Shown one piece after another: positions 39,713 through 48,532 of a stretch of 64,000 nucleotides of DNA. Source of the DNA: Lacticaseibacillus paracasei subsp. paracasei (GTDB lineage Bacteria; Bacillota; Bacilli; Lactobacillales; Lactobacillaceae); NCBI RefSeq assembly GCF_000829035.1, contig NZ_AP012541.1:1550001-1614000 (forward strand), in the 5' to 3' direction. A program made the position numbers and the translations under genes. The notes under the pieces were generated by a model. It was not told the origin of the DNA. It worked only from the letters and a program-made list of their open reading frames with translations, and did not search any database. Position 1 is the first letter of the stretch, and each line of letters begins with the position of its first letter.

Positions 39713-40954
39713 TTAAAAGTAGCGCATGATATCGTTAATTGTGACCGCTAGCATTAATAGAACCATCAGGCCCAAGCCAATCATGGTCACAACGCCTTCC
39801 GTTTCCGGTTTTAATGGCTTACGGCGAATAATTTCGATCAGGTTCAAAAGAATTTTACCACCATCAAGCACTGGAATCGGCAACAAATTGGTAATCCCTA
39901 AGCCGAGACTCAAGTAACCCATAAAGAAGAGTAATCCTTGAATACCGCCTTTGGCACTTTGACTCGTCATGGTATAAATACCAACCGGGCCAGCCAGTTT
40001 ATTGAGTGAAAAACCGCCGGTCACCATGGATTTGAGCACGTCCCAAGTGCGGACAGCCAAATTCCAAGTTTGAGAAAAACCAAAAGGAATGGCATTTGCT
40101 GGGGACTTATCGACGTGTGCTTCAACCCCGATCTTGCCTTCTTTATTCGGCTTGATCACGATGTTCTTGCTTTTACCGTTTTCCTTCACGGTAAATGTCA
40201 CTGATTTACCGGCATTTTTACTGACGATCTTTGAAAGATCCGTGAATGATGACATTTTTTGACCGTCAATCGTTTGCACCGTCGCATTGGACTTAAGACC
40301 AGCTTCTGCGGCTGGATAACCTGGCACAACTGTTCCGATTTGGTTGGTATTGAGCACCTGAACACCAAAAAACAGACCGTAAATAATAAAAGCTAGAATC
40401 GCGAGTAAGAAGTTATTCATCGGACCGGCGAAGTTGACCAATAACCGGCGCCAAACCGGGGCGTTTTGAAACTGAACGTCTTCTGGCGCGATCTGAACCT
40501 CGGTTCCGTCTTCTTCAATGATCGTCGCATCGTGGTCAACCTGCCAAGTTTGCAAGGCTGTTTCATCCCCGTTTGGATAACCTTCAATCACCAGATCCTT
40601 AACTAAATCGACGCGACTCACTTGAACCGGCATTCCGCCGGCCAAAGTCGTTTTGTCACTGGCATTAATCCGGACAACCTTGCCTTGATCGTTAAGAATC
40701 AGGCTCAGCATCGTCCCGGGCTTAATCTCGTCCTCCTCATCTTGCCAGCCAGCCATGCGGACGTATCCGCCAAGTGGTAGCAACCGCAGCGTGTAGGTCG
40801 TATTGTTCTTGTGCGACGCCCACAGCTTCGAGCCCATACCGATCGAAAATTCCCGGACTAGAATGCCGCTGCGTTTTGCAAAGTAAAAATGGCCAAACTC
40901 GTGAACTACCACAAGAATGCAGAAGATAACGATAAAGGCGATGATAGTGGTCAT
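39713..40954 (-). CDS. rseP: Site-2 intramembrane zinc metalloprotease (RseP/Eep family)
   Basis: 413 residues. Zinc motif VVHEFGHFYFAKRSG near 16-30 in the first membrane helix. A PDZ domain lies about 195-270, and the third zinc ligand sits in PIPVLDGGKILLNL near 350-363, with membrane helices around both. In relatives it cleaves anti-sigma factors, signal peptide remnants and pheromone precursors. The order cdsA-rseP-proS is standard. Confidence 0.95.
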   Translation of the reverse strand: MTTIIAFIVIFCILVVVHEFGHFYFAKRSGILVREFSIGMGSKLWASHKNNTTYTLRLLPLGGYVRMAGWQDEEDEIKPGTMLSLILNDQGKVVRINASDKTTLAGGMPVQVSRVDLVKDLVIEGYPNGDETALQTWQVDHDATIIEEDGTEVQIAPEDVQFQNAPVWRRLLVNFAGPMNNFLLAILAFIIYGLFFGVQVLNTNQIGTVVPGYPAAEAGLKSNATVQTIDGQKMSSFTDLSKIVSKNAGKSVTFTVKENGKSKNIVIKPNKEGKIGVEAHVDKSPANAIPFGFSQTWNLAVRTWDVLKSMVTGGFSLNKLAGPVGIYTMTSQSAKGGIQGLLFFMGYLSLGLGITNLLPIPVLDGGKILLNLIEIIRRKPLKPETEGVVTMIGLGLMVLLMLAVTINDIMRYF

Positions 40955-40970
40955 AAAATCTCCTTAATGG

Positions 40971-41759
40971 TTAGACAATGCCAAACAGATGCAGCATCGG
41001 CAAAACCAGCAACAAACTGTCAAAACGGTCGAGAATCCCACCGTGCCCTGGAAGAATCTTGCCGGAATCTTTGACGCCATAGAAGCGTTTCAAAGCAGAT
41101 TCGATTAGATCCCCAATCTGACCGATAACGGACAAAAATAGGGCGATCCCCATCATCGGCCAGAAGGTATAGTACTGCGGGAAGAACATCAGATAGATGG
41201 CGGCAGTGATCAACGCCAGTGCAATCCCGCCAAGACTGCCTTCGATGGTTTTATTAGGACTGATAGCCGGCCACAACTTATGACGGCCCAACTTACGGCC
41301 AATCATATAAGCCCCAGTGTCCGTCAGCCACACAATCAGCAAAGCAAACATCAAGGTGTCCAAGCCAGCATCATTACGAACACTAATCAGATAATGAAAA
41401 CCGGTGCCAATATAAAAGAAGGACAATACTGACACACCAATGTCGTCAAAGGTAGTTTTATTCTTGGTCGTGACGGTCAGGAATAGCAACAGCGCTACCG
41501 CAATATATATTAAATCGATTCGTCCAAGAAAAGCAGGCAGCCAGCGGAAAAAACTGTTAGGCAGAACAACCACCAGCACACCAAGAGCAGCGATTAGATA
41601 ATCAGCCGAAACCAGAATTCGTTTCCGCATGATAAACACTTCTGACAAAGCGATCACTGCTAAAACTGCACCGGCAATATCAATCCAACCGCCACCAGCA
41701 ATCAAAATCGGTATAAAGATAGCCAAGGCAACGACTGCCGTAATGACCCGTTGTTTCAT
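40971..41759 (-). CDS. cdsA: Phosphatidate cytidylyltransferase
   Basis: 262 residues with about seven or eight membrane segments. The CDP-diglyceride synthase region includes VWLTDTGAYMIGRKLGRHKL near 145-164, SPNKTIEGSLGG near 169-180 and the C-terminal LPGHGGILDRFDSLL. It makes CDP-diacylglycerol for phospholipids. It follows uppS by 35 bp. Confidence 0.95.
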   Translation of the reverse strand: MKQRVITAVVALAIFIPILIAGGGWIDIAGAVLAVIALSEVFIMRKRILVSADYLIAALGVLVVVLPNSFFRWLPAFLGRIDLIYIAVALLLFLTVTTKNKTTFDDIGVSVLSFFYIGTGFHYLISVRNDAGLDTLMFALLIVWLTDTGAYMIGRKLGRHKLWPAISPNKTIEGSLGGIALALITAAIYLMFFPQYYTFWPMMGIALFLSVIGQIGDLIESALKRFYGVKDSGKILPGHGGILDRFDSLLLVLPMLHLFGIV

Positions 41760-41794
41760 CGTAATAAATCCTCCATTACCAAAAAATAGCTGTT

Positions 41795-42547
41795 TTATTT
41801 TTTTAACCCGCCAAATCGGCGATCCCGTGCCTGATATTCAGCAATCGCTGCTTCTAGAGCTGCAGGCGAAAAGTCTGGCCAATAATCATCCACGAATACC
41901 AACTCACTGTAAGCAATCTGCCAAAGCAAGAAATTTGAAATTCGCAGTTCGCCGCTGGTGCGAATCAATAAGTCCGGATCAGCTAGGTCGCCAAGAAATC
42001 CGGTCATCAACGCATTGGCAAAGTGACGGTCATCAATATCATCCGGAGATAACTCGCCTTCCTGAACTTGTTTAGCGAGCTTTTGTGCTGCATGGACAAG
42101 CTCGTCACGTCCGCCATAATTCAATGCAAAGTTAAGAATCATGCCGGTATTATTGGCGGTGTCAGCCATGGCTTTTTCACTTGCTTGACGCGTTTGCGGT
42201 GGCAAGTCGTCCAGTTCGCCCATCACCTCAACTTTAACATTCTCCTTGATCAAGTCAGGCATGAAGTCATTGAAAAAATCAACCGGGAGGCGCATGAGGT
42301 AATTGACCTCTGAACCCGGCCGCTTCCAGTTTTCCGTTGAAAAAGCATACAAGGTCAAAACTTTAACCCCTAAGCGACTGGCAGCTTTGGTGATCGTTTT
42401 GACATTATGCATGCCTTGTTTATGACCGGCAACACGCGGAAAAAAGCGGCGTTTCGCCCACCGGCCATTGCCGTCCATGATGATCGCAATATGAGCCGGA
42501 ATTCGCGCGGGATCAAGTTTAACTTTAGAAGCCTTGGATGTGGCCAA
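41795..42547 (-). CDS. uppS: Undecaprenyl diphosphate synthase
   Basis: 250 residues. Signature HIAIIMDGNGRWAKRRF near 20-36 with the catalytic Asp; FSTENWKRP near 78-86; C-terminal DLLIRTSGELRISNFLLWQIAYSE region. It makes the C55 lipid carrier for peptidoglycan and wall polymers. The start is TTG 42547 behind GAGGAGGCACCGA; a longer TTG-led frame to 42589 has no site. Followed by cdsA. Confidence 0.96.
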   Translation of the reverse strand: MATSKASKVKLDPARIPAHIAIIMDGNGRWAKRRFFPRVAGHKQGMHNVKTITKAASRLGVKVLTLYAFSTENWKRPGSEVNYLMRLPVDFFNDFMPDLIKENVKVEVMGELDDLPPQTRQASEKAMADTANNTGMILNFALNYGGRDELVHAAQKLAKQVQEGELSPDDIDDRHFANALMTGFLGDLADPDLLIRTSGELRISNFLLWQIAYSELVFVDDYWPDFSPAALEAAIAEYQARDRRFGGLKK

Positions 42548-42699
42548 AATCGGTGCCTCCTCATAACGTCGATGGTGTCCTTGCACCAAATGTCTTTAAC
42601 GATTGTAGCAGAAAAAGAGGCAGAGCGCGAACTAGCGCGGGTATAAGTGGGGATATTTTATTAGTAACACGGATTTGGACAACAGGTGCCATTAGGGTA

Positions 42700-43052
42700 T
42701 AGGAAAAGGGTGAGCCATAATTTCCTCGCAAAACTTGTGACCATTGAATGCCGATTAATCGTCGGAAGGTTCTAGGCATAAAATATGCTTGCCGTGCCAA
42801 ACTCCGCAATCTCCGGCCAGCTGGGGTGGCGACGCGGAGCTAGAGCGGAGACGGCGCTTCGAGCCCAAAAACCGGTCTCGAAGTCGCCTAACAACATCAG
42901 CTCCACAGCCCGTCGCTGTGCTGTTTGCACGGCTGAGCCCCATCTGGCCTACGATTGCTCCGCCTTGGCACTACAGTCTTTAAAATCGCAGTAAATATTT
43001 CATGAGAAACCAAAAAGGAACAATTTTTCAAATCGAAAATTGTTCCTTTTTA
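42700..43052 (-). repeat. R1 family long palindromic element, copy c
   Basis: The most complete copy, on the minus strand: hairpin 43052-43012, linker CTCATGAAATATTTACTGCG, core 42973-42790 with GTGCCAAGGCGGAGCAATC and GATTGCGGAGTTTGGCAC ends, then the tail ACGATTAATCGG to GGCTCACCC at about 42705. It occupies the gap between frr and uppS, the same strand as the genes, so transcription through it would make the folded RNA. Confidence 0.87.
43011..43052 (-). terminator. Terminator after frr, part of the R1 unit
   Basis: AAAAAGGAACAATTTT pairs with AAAATTGTTCCTTTTT; T-run on both strands. An equivalent hairpin sits at the same place in R1 copy a. Confidence 0.85.
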
Positions 43053-43099
43053 TTGACTGACTGAGAATTATGTCCCAGCCTTTTTGTTGGCCGCTGAAA

Positions 43100-43657
43100 T
43101 TAAACTTCAGTAATTTCTTTTTCTTTAGCTGCAGCGATTTCATCGATGCGCTTGGTAGCGTCATCAGTAGCCTTTTGCATGTCTTTTTCTAAGCGATGCA
43201 AGTCGTCTTCGGTGATGTCGCCGTCTTTTTCTTGGCGCTTGAGTTTGTCGAGACCTTCACGGCGAATGTTGCGGATCGCGATTTTGGCGCTTTCAGAGTA
43301 TTTGCCGACTTCTTTGGCAATTTCTTTACGCCGTTCGCCGGTTAATTGTGGAATGACCAAACGAATGACATCGCCATCGTTTGCTGGGTTGATGCCTAGA
43401 TCACTGGCATTAAGCGCGGTTTCGATGTTCTTTAATGAGGACTTGTCATATGGGCTCACTTGCAGAACACGCGGCTCTGGAATCGTAATGGCGGCCATTT
43501 GGTTGAGCGGTGTCGGTGCACCATAATATTCCACCGTAATCTGATTCAACAGACTGGCGTTTGCTCGGCCTGCTCGAATATTGCCGAGTTCGCGTTGCAA
43601 CGATTCTTCAGTTTTGCCCATATTTACTTTTGCTTGATCAATGATTTGATTTGCCAT
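43100..43657 (-). CDS. frr: Ribosome recycling factor
   Basis: 185 residues: [20 protein letters not shown] start, [19 protein letters not shown] near 28-46, [17 protein letters not shown] near 128-144. With EF-G it splits the post-termination ribosome. ATG overlaps the pyrH stop by one base (TAATG). Confidence 0.98.
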   Translation of the reverse strand: MANQIIDQAKVNMGKTEESLQRELGNIRAGRANASLLNQITVEYYGAPTPLNQMAAITIPEPRVLQVSPYDKSSLKNIETALNASDLGINPANDGDVIRLVIPQLTGERRKEIAKEVGKYSESAKIAIRNIRREGLDKLKRQEKDGDITEDDLHRLEKDMQKATDDATKRIDEIAAAKEKEITEV

Positions 43658-44376
43658 TAGCTTCTCCCTTCGATTGTTGTGCCAATCTTCTGGCCTTCAA
43701 CCACGCGTTTGATGTTGCCTGGCTCATTGAGGTTAAAGACGACCAAATCGATGTCGTTGTCCATGGACAAGGTGCTGGCTGTTGAGTCCATGACTTTGAG
43801 ATCCTTATTGATAATGTCCATGTGGGTCAGACTTTCGTACTTCACTGCATGCGTATCCTTATTCGGATCAGCAGAGTAAACCCCATCAACATTGTTTTTC
43901 GCCATCAGAATGACATCAGCGCCAATTTCTGCGGCGCGTAAGGCAGCGGTTGTGTCCGTGCTAAAGTACGGATTCCCGGTACCACCAGCAAAAATAACCA
44001 CGCGACCTTTTTCTAGATGACGGATTGCCTTGCGCCGAATATATGGTTCAGCAATTTGCCGCATTTCAATGGATGTTTGAACGCGAGTCGGAACTCCTTG
44101 ACTTTCCAAGTTGTCCTGCAATGCTAATGCATTCATGACCGTTGCCAACATGCCCATGTAATCGGCCTGCGCACGTTCCATTCCCATTTCGGCGCCTGTT
44201 TCGCCGCGCCAGATGTTGCCGCCGCCACAAACAATGGCAATTTGAACCCCAAGTTCGTGCACTTCTTTAATTTGCTTTGCGATCGTCGCAATGACCGGTG
44301 GCTTGATGCCGAAGCCAGCCTCACCTGCCAGCGCTTCACCGCTGATTTTTAATACGATCCGGTTATATTTGACCAT
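43657..44376 (-). CDS. pyrH: Uridylate kinase
   Basis: 239 residues, amino-acid-kinase fold, UMP to [15 protein letters not shown] near 8-19, [11 protein letters not shown] near 52-61 and [21 protein letters not shown] near 128-148. ATG 44376 follows GGAGGTATAGGATAC; the longer frame has no site. Translationally coupled to frr. About 235 bp separate it from tsf, which has its own terminator, so pyrH-frr probably has its own promoter. Confidence 0.97.
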   Translation of the reverse strand: MVKYNRIVLKISGEALAGEAGFGIKPPVIATIAKQIKEVHELGVQIAIVCGGGNIWRGETGAEMGMERAQADYMGMLATVMNALALQDNLESQGVPTRVQTSIEMRQIAEPYIRRKAIRHLEKGRVVIFAGGTGNPYFSTDTTAALRAAEIGADVILMAKNNVDGVYSADPNKDTHAVKYESLTHMDIINKDLKVMDSTASTLSMDNDIDLVVFNLNEPGNIKRVVEGQKIGTTIEGRS

Positions 44377-44570
44377 GTATCCTATACCTCCGTTGGTTGC
44401 TGGCACTATTTTACCATAGTCGCAGGGTTTCTGCGGAAAGAAGCTGATTTGAAATTGAGAATTGCGGACCGTTATTTTCCCTCACCACGGATCAGGGTAC
44501 CCCAAAAACACGCAGTCACACGGTGTATAGCGCGGAAAAGAACGGACGTTTTTAATTTTTCAAGATAAGT

Positions 44571-44604
44571 AAAAAGGGACGCTGCCGAGTTGACAGTGTC
44601 CCTT
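44571..44604 (-). terminator. Terminator after tsf
   Basis: AAGGGACACTG pairs with CAGCGTCCCTTTTT on the minus strand. Confidence 0.88.
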
Positions 44605-44611
44605 CAAGCAA

Positions 44612-45493
44612 TTAACCCTTAATCTGATCCATCACTTCATCAGCAAAGTTTTCTTGTTTCTTTTCAATACCTTCGCCGACTTCATAACGAACGAAGCCCT
44701 TCACCTTGCCGCCTTTTGCAGCAACGTACTTAGCAACGGTTTGGTCAGGATCCTTGACGAATTCTTGGTCCACAAGGGAAATTTCGCCGAGCCACTTGTT
44801 AACACGGCCTTCAACGATACGTGGCACGATCTTTTCTGGCTTGCCTTCGTTTTTGGTTTCTTCTGTAAAGATATCGGTTTGATGCTTCAATTCTTCTGCC
44901 GGTACCTTGGTCCGATCCAAATATTCAGGATTGATGGCAGCAACATGCATCGCGACATCTTTGGCAGTGTCGTCATCTGCGCCTTCGATAACGGTCAAGG
45001 CTGCGATTTGGCCACCATTGTGCAGATACTTGCCAAAGTGTTCGTTGTCTGTCTTTTCAACAACTTGGAAGCGACGCAGGCTGATCTTTTCGCCGATAAC
45101 TGTGGTTAAGGCAATTGCACCTTCGTCAACTGTCTGGCCATCACTCATCTTGGTTGCCTTAGCAGCTTCAAGGTCAGCTGGCTTATTAGCCGCAATCGCT
45201 GCAGCAACATTATTAACGTAGTCCTTGAACTGATCATTAGAAGCAACAAAGTCTGTTTCGGAGTTAACTTCGATAATTGCAGCGGTATTACCGTTAACCG
45301 CAATTTCGGCTAAACCTTCAGCGGCAATATTGCCGCTCTTTTTAGCAGCCTTGGCCAAGCCCTTTTCACGCAAAACATCAATAGCTTTGTCCATATCGCC
45401 ATCAGCCGCAACCAATGCCTTTTTAGCATCCATCATGCCGACTTGTGTCCGATCGCGTAATTCCTTAACTTGTGCAGCAGTAATTTGAGCCAT
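44612..45493 (-). CDS. tsf: Elongation factor Ts
   Basis: 293 residues. UBA-like N-terminus [22 protein letters not shown], the family signature [15 protein letters not shown] near 76-90 contacting EF-Tu, and coiled-coil and C-terminal modules. Nucleotide exchange factor for EF-Tu. Second gene of the rpsB-tsf operon, separated by a probable attenuator hairpin. Confidence 0.98.
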   Translation of the reverse strand: MAQITAAQVKELRDRTQVGMMDAKKALVAADGDMDKAIDVLREKGLAKAAKKSGNIAAEGLAEIAVNGNTAAIIEVNSETDFVASNDQFKDYVNNVAAAIAANKPADLEAAKATKMSDGQTVDEGAIALTTVIGEKISLRRFQVVEKTDNEHFGKYLHNGGQIAALTVIEGADDDTAKDVAMHVAAINPEYLDRTKVPAEELKHQTDIFTEETKNEGKPEKIVPRIVEGRVNKWLGEISLVDQEFVKDPDQTVAKYVAAKGGKVKGFVRYEVGEGIEKKQENFADEVMDQIKG

Positions 45494-45514
45494 GGATCTG
45501 ATCCTCCTTGATTT

Positions 45515-45564
45515 AAAAAAGGCTGCCTGCAGATCTTGCAGTATGCGAAACCCTCAGACAGCCT
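45515..45564 (-). terminator. Hairpin with U-run between rpsB and tsf
   Basis: Minus strand AGGCTGTCTGA pairs with TGCAGGCAGCCT, followed by six T, then the tsf ribosome binding site. Probably a partial terminator setting the rpsB to tsf ratio. Confidence 0.65.
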
Positions 45565-45577
45565 ATTGTTTAATTAA

Positions 45578-46366
45578 TTATTTTGCACTTTTGTTGTCGC
45601 CTTCAACGGCTTCCACGATATCTTCCATGGAATCAGCCTTTTTGTCGGCAGCTACTTGTTGTTCCTGAGCGTCGTCTTGATCTTCACCCTGATTGCCTTC
45701 TATGATAGCATCTGCCATCTTAGAAGTAATCAGACGAACGGCACGGATAGCATCGTCGTTAGAAGGAATGATCACGTCAATGTCGTCAGGGTCGGTGTTA
45801 GTATCAACCATCGCAACGATCGGAATGTTCAGTTTTTGTGCTTCCTGAACAGCAATCTTTTCCTTGCGTGGGTCAACGATGAACAACACGTCTGGAATGC
45901 GAGGCATGTCTTCGATACCGCCCAAGAACTTCTCAAGCTTATCTTGTTGCTTCTTAAGAAGAGAAACTTCCTTCTTAGGAAGAACATCAAAGGTGCCATC
46001 TGTGGCCATCTTCTTGATATCCTTGAGACGCTTGATCCGAGTCTGGATCGTGTTCCAGTTAGTCAAAGTACCACCCAACCAACGATGGTTGACATAGTAT
46101 TGACCGGCACGAGTTGCTTCTTCAGCAATTGCGTCTTGGGCCTGTTTCTTGGTCCCAACGAACAAGAAGACACCACCGTTTTGAGCTTCTTCTTTAACAA
46201 AATTGTAAGCGTCGTCGATCATCTTAACGGTCTTTTGCAGATCGATGATGTAGATGCCATTACGTTCCGTAAAGATATACGGCTTCATCTTAGGGTTCCA
46301 ACGACGGGTCTGATGACCAAAATGTACACCAGCTTCAAGAAGCTGTTTCATGCTTAATACTGCCAT
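45578..46366 (-). CDS. rpsB: 30S ribosomal protein S2
   Basis: 262 residues. [19 protein letters not shown] near 9-27, [17 protein letters not shown] and [16 protein letters not shown] are S2 signatures. The C-terminal 30 residues are acidic/Gln-rich ([17 protein letters not shown]). ATG follows ATGGAGGAACAAACGC. Preceded by a consensus promoter and a leader of about 115 nt. Confidence 0.98.
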   Translation of the reverse strand: MAVLSMKQLLEAGVHFGHQTRRWNPKMKPYIFTERNGIYIIDLQKTVKMIDDAYNFVKEEAQNGGVFLFVGTKKQAQDAIAEEATRAGQYYVNHRWLGGTLTNWNTIQTRIKRLKDIKKMATDGTFDVLPKKEVSLLKKQQDKLEKFLGGIEDMPRIPDVLFIVDPRKEKIAVQEAQKLNIPIVAMVDTNTDPDDIDVIIPSNDDAIRAVRLITSKMADAIIEGNQGEDQDDAQEQQVAADKKADSMEDIVEAVEGDNKSAK

Positions 46367-46481
46367 GCGTTTGTTCCTCCATTATGGTTTTATTCCTCTT
46401 GACGACGTCTCCTCGCAAGTGGACTTCAATCGAAGCACCCCACTCACGATCAATCATCAATGTGGTTTGTGCATATCGCAC
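46367..46481 (-). promoter_or_regulatory. rpsB 5' leader
   Basis: About 115 nt between the predicted start of transcription and rpsB. It contains a hairpin built from GTGG, CTTC, GATT loop, GAAG, CCAC around 46412-46436. Ribosomal protein leaders of this length are often autoregulatory; the fold here is seen, the function inferred. Confidence 0.4.
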
Positions 46482-46488
46482 TTAGAAG

Positions 46489-46517
46489 ATTATACAGACT
46501 TTTCTTTACTTTGACAA
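46489..46517 (-). promoter_or_regulatory. Promoter of rpsB-tsf
   Basis: -35 TTGTCA (46517-46512), 17 bp, -10 TATAAT (46494-46489). Confidence 0.92.
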
Positions 46518-46608
46518 GAGCGTGAACCACCCCGGTTTCTGGGGTGGTGATCGCGTTTCGGATCGTGATCAGGTTTCTGCGCCTGAGAACGCGTTTTTGA
46601 AGCAACCG
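46512..46608. repeat. R2-related palindromic element upstream of the rpsB promoter
   Basis: On the minus strand it begins AACGCGTTCTCAGGCGCAGAAACCTG and ends GGTTCACGCTCTT, as R2 does. The usual TAAGTGGCC centre is replaced by other dyads, including the hairpin CCACCCC-N7-GGGGTGG. Its right end reaches the -35 box. Confidence 0.5.
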
Positions 46609-46750
46609 CAAGAAGGTAATCTTTGCTTCAGTTCTATTCTTGGTGGGTAATCTCCGGTAGTCCGAGCTGGCTCCGCTTTCTATTCTAGAACCTGAGCACC
46701 AGTTGACCATTGCATCATTCGTTAAATCATTTAATTGACATCAATCCTGT

Positions 46751-47020
46751 TTATCGCCATTCAACCTGATGATCTTCCAAAAAGACTTCCTTACGATGCC
46801 GGGTCTGATGTTTGAAATGCCATTCTGCCGAGAGTGCATCATGCTTGTCCGCAAAGGCTTGGTGGTACAACAAGCGGACCGGAAGTCGTTGGGCAGTGTA
46901 TTTAGCGCCTTTCCCGGCATTATGCGTGGCCACACGCGCTTTGACATCGTCGGTGAAGCCGCCATAAAAACTGCCATCTGCGCATAACAACACGTAAAAG
47001 TAATACGTTTTAGTCGCCAT
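46751..47020 (-). CDS. GIY-YIG domain protein (UPF0213 type)
   Basis: 89 residues, the single-domain GIY-YIG size class. [20 protein letters not shown] near 5-24 holds the motif. [15 protein letters not shown] carries the conserved Arg and ALSAEWHFK the conserved Glu. Predicted small structure-specific nuclease of unknown target. Start overlaps the upstream methyltransferase gene by 11 nt, a pairing common in Firmicutes. Confidence 0.9.
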   Translation of the reverse strand: MATKTYYFYVLLCADGSFYGGFTDDVKARVATHNAGKGAKYTAQRLPVRLLYHQAFADKHDALSAEWHFKHQTRHRKEVFLEDHQVEWR

Positions 47021-47744
47021 TCAGCAACCTCCTCACCGATGACGAGTATGTGCCATCCGCTTCGTGAACGATCAATGGTGGCATAATTCGAATCCCGTTT
47101 GGTCGGCCGGCTTTGATGGCTTCGATTAATACCATATTTGCTTCGCGATCTTCCCGTGGATGAATGAACTGCAACCGTTTCGGCGCCAAGCCGACCACTG
47201 TCAAAGTCGTCAGCAGTTCGGCCAGTCGTTCAGGCCGATGAACATAAAAAGCTTTGCCTTGATATTTCAGTAAATCGGCACTGACGCGCGCAACCGTTGC
47301 GAAGTCAGTCGTTAATTCGTGCCGAGCCAAGGCTAAATGATCATTTGGACTAGTGATACTTTGCGAACTCACTTTAAAATAAGGTGGATTGCAGGTGACG
47401 ATGTCGACTGAATCTTTGGCAACCATTTGGGTGGCATCAGCTAAATCACCGACTTGAACAGTCACATTTTGAAGTTGATTCAGCGCCACACTTCGCTTCG
47501 CCATATCAGCTAGGCGCGGCTGTAATTCAACCATGGTCACCTGCTGGTCCGTGTCCCTTGCCAAAAAAAGTCCGACAGCACCGTTCCCGGCGGCCAGATC
47601 GACCACCCGGCTGTGCCGCTTGACCTGGGCGAAGTTGGCCAAAAGGACCGCATCCAGTGAGAATGAAAAAACGGCTGAACTCTGAATGATTTTAATGTTG
47701 CGACTGGCCAGAACATCAACCCGTTCACCTGGTAATAATGACAT
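47010..47744 (-). CDS. tRNA1(Val) (adenine(37)-N6)-methyltransferase family protein
   Basis: 244 residues. SAM motif [16 protein letters not shown] near 45-60 and the adenine N6-methyltransferase motif NPPYF near 118-122; [12 protein letters not shown] near 26-37 is typical of the YfiC/TrmN6 group. Probably methylates tRNA A37, but the exact target is inferred from the family. ATG 47744 with AAAGGTG upstream. Overlaps the GIY-YIG gene. Confidence 0.88.
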   Translation of the reverse strand: MSLLPGERVDVLASRNIKIIQSSAVFSFSLDAVLLANFAQVKRHSRVVDLAAGNGAVGLFLARDTDQQVTMVELQPRLADMAKRSVALNQLQNVTVQVGDLADATQMVAKDSVDIVTCNPPYFKVSSQSITSPNDHLALARHELTTDFATVARVSADLLKYQGKAFYVHRPERLAELLTTLTVVGLAPKRLQFIHPREDREANMVLIEAIKAGRPNGIRIMPPLIVHEADGTYSSSVRRLLNGD

Positions 47745-47780
47745 CACGAACACCTTTTTCCTCCGAAGTGCGCTATACAA

Positions 47781-47789
47781 TGGTATAAT
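47781..47789 (+). promoter_or_regulatory. Extended -10 promoter for the acyltransferase gene
   Basis: TGGTATAAT at 47781-47789; no good -35. The start codon is 36 bp downstream. Confidence 0.6.
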
Positions 47790-47825
47790 TTACCACAAAG
47801 TTTATCCATGAAGGAAGAATAAGCC

Positions 47826-48476
47826 ATGTTTTATAGTTTTCTGCGTTATATCATTGCCGGTTTAATCTGGCTCATCAATGGCCACGCCCAAACTCAGAAC
47901 AAACAGCAGCTACCTGAAGGGCCGTTTGTTTTGGTTGCGCCGCACCGTACGTGGCTCGATCCCGTTTTTCTAGCACTGGCTTCGTGGCCGCATCATTTTT
48001 CATTTATGGCCAAAAGTGAATTATTCAAGAATCCTTTAATGCGCTGGCTGTTAGTCAAAGTGGGCGCCTTTCCAGTTGATCGGGCCCATCCCGGTCCTAG
48101 CGCGATTAAAGTACCGGTTCGTGCGTTAAAAGACGAACACAAAGCGCTCATGATTTTCCCAACTGGCTCTCGCTATTCAGCTGATATGAAGGGCGGCGCG
48201 ATTCTCATTGCAAAGCTAGCCAAAGCCCCCATCGTCCCAGCTGTTTATCAAGGACCTGGTTCTTTTTGGTCATTATTTAAACGTAAGCCTGCGATTGTGC
48301 GCTTCGGTGCACCTGTTGAACCGCCTAAAGGTAAGCTGACCGACGAAGCCCTTGCCGCTTTTAGTGACAAGCTGCAGGAAAACTTTAACGCGCTCGATTA
48401 CGCGATCAATCCAGAGTACAAGTATGTGCCTGACAAGAAGAAATATCTGGAAGAAAAAGAACACGGAGAAGTTTAA
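47826..48476 (+). CDS. plsC: 1-acyl-sn-glycerol-3-phosphate acyltransferase
   Basis: 216 residues. Acyltransferase motif I APHRTWLDPVF near 38-48 (H-x4-D) and MIFPTGSRYSADMKGGA near 117-133, where the usual EGTR is replaced by TGSR. The N-terminal hydrophobic segment anchors it in the membrane. It makes phosphatidic acid from lysophosphatidic acid, so it feeds the CdsA reaction encoded elsewhere in the window. GAAGGAAGAATAAGCC precedes the ATG. Confidence 0.92.
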   Translation: MFYSFLRYIIAGLIWLINGHAQTQNKQQLPEGPFVLVAPHRTWLDPVFLALASWPHHFSFMAKSELFKNPLMRWLLVKVGAFPVDRAHPGPSAIKVPVRALKDEHKALMIFPTGSRYSADMKGGAILIAKLAKAPIVPAVYQGPGSFWSLFKRKPAIVRFGAPVEPPKGKLTDEALAAFSDKLQENFNALDYAINPEYKYVPDKKKYLEEKEHGEV

Positions 48477-48498
48477 GGTTCGCTAGTCGAACCTTTTT
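48475..48498 (+). terminator. Terminator after plsC
   Basis: AAGGTTCG-CTAG-TCGAACCTTTTT; the left arm starts right at the stop codon. Confidence 0.82.
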
Positions 48499-48532
48499 CC
48501 TTTTTATTCAATACAGAAAGTGAGCTTGATTC

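Noticed and set aside
46450..46710. 86-codon minus-strand frame upstream of rpsB
   Set aside because: It spans an R2-like palindrome, the rpsB -35/-10 boxes and part of the leader. The promoter explains the sequence better than a protein.
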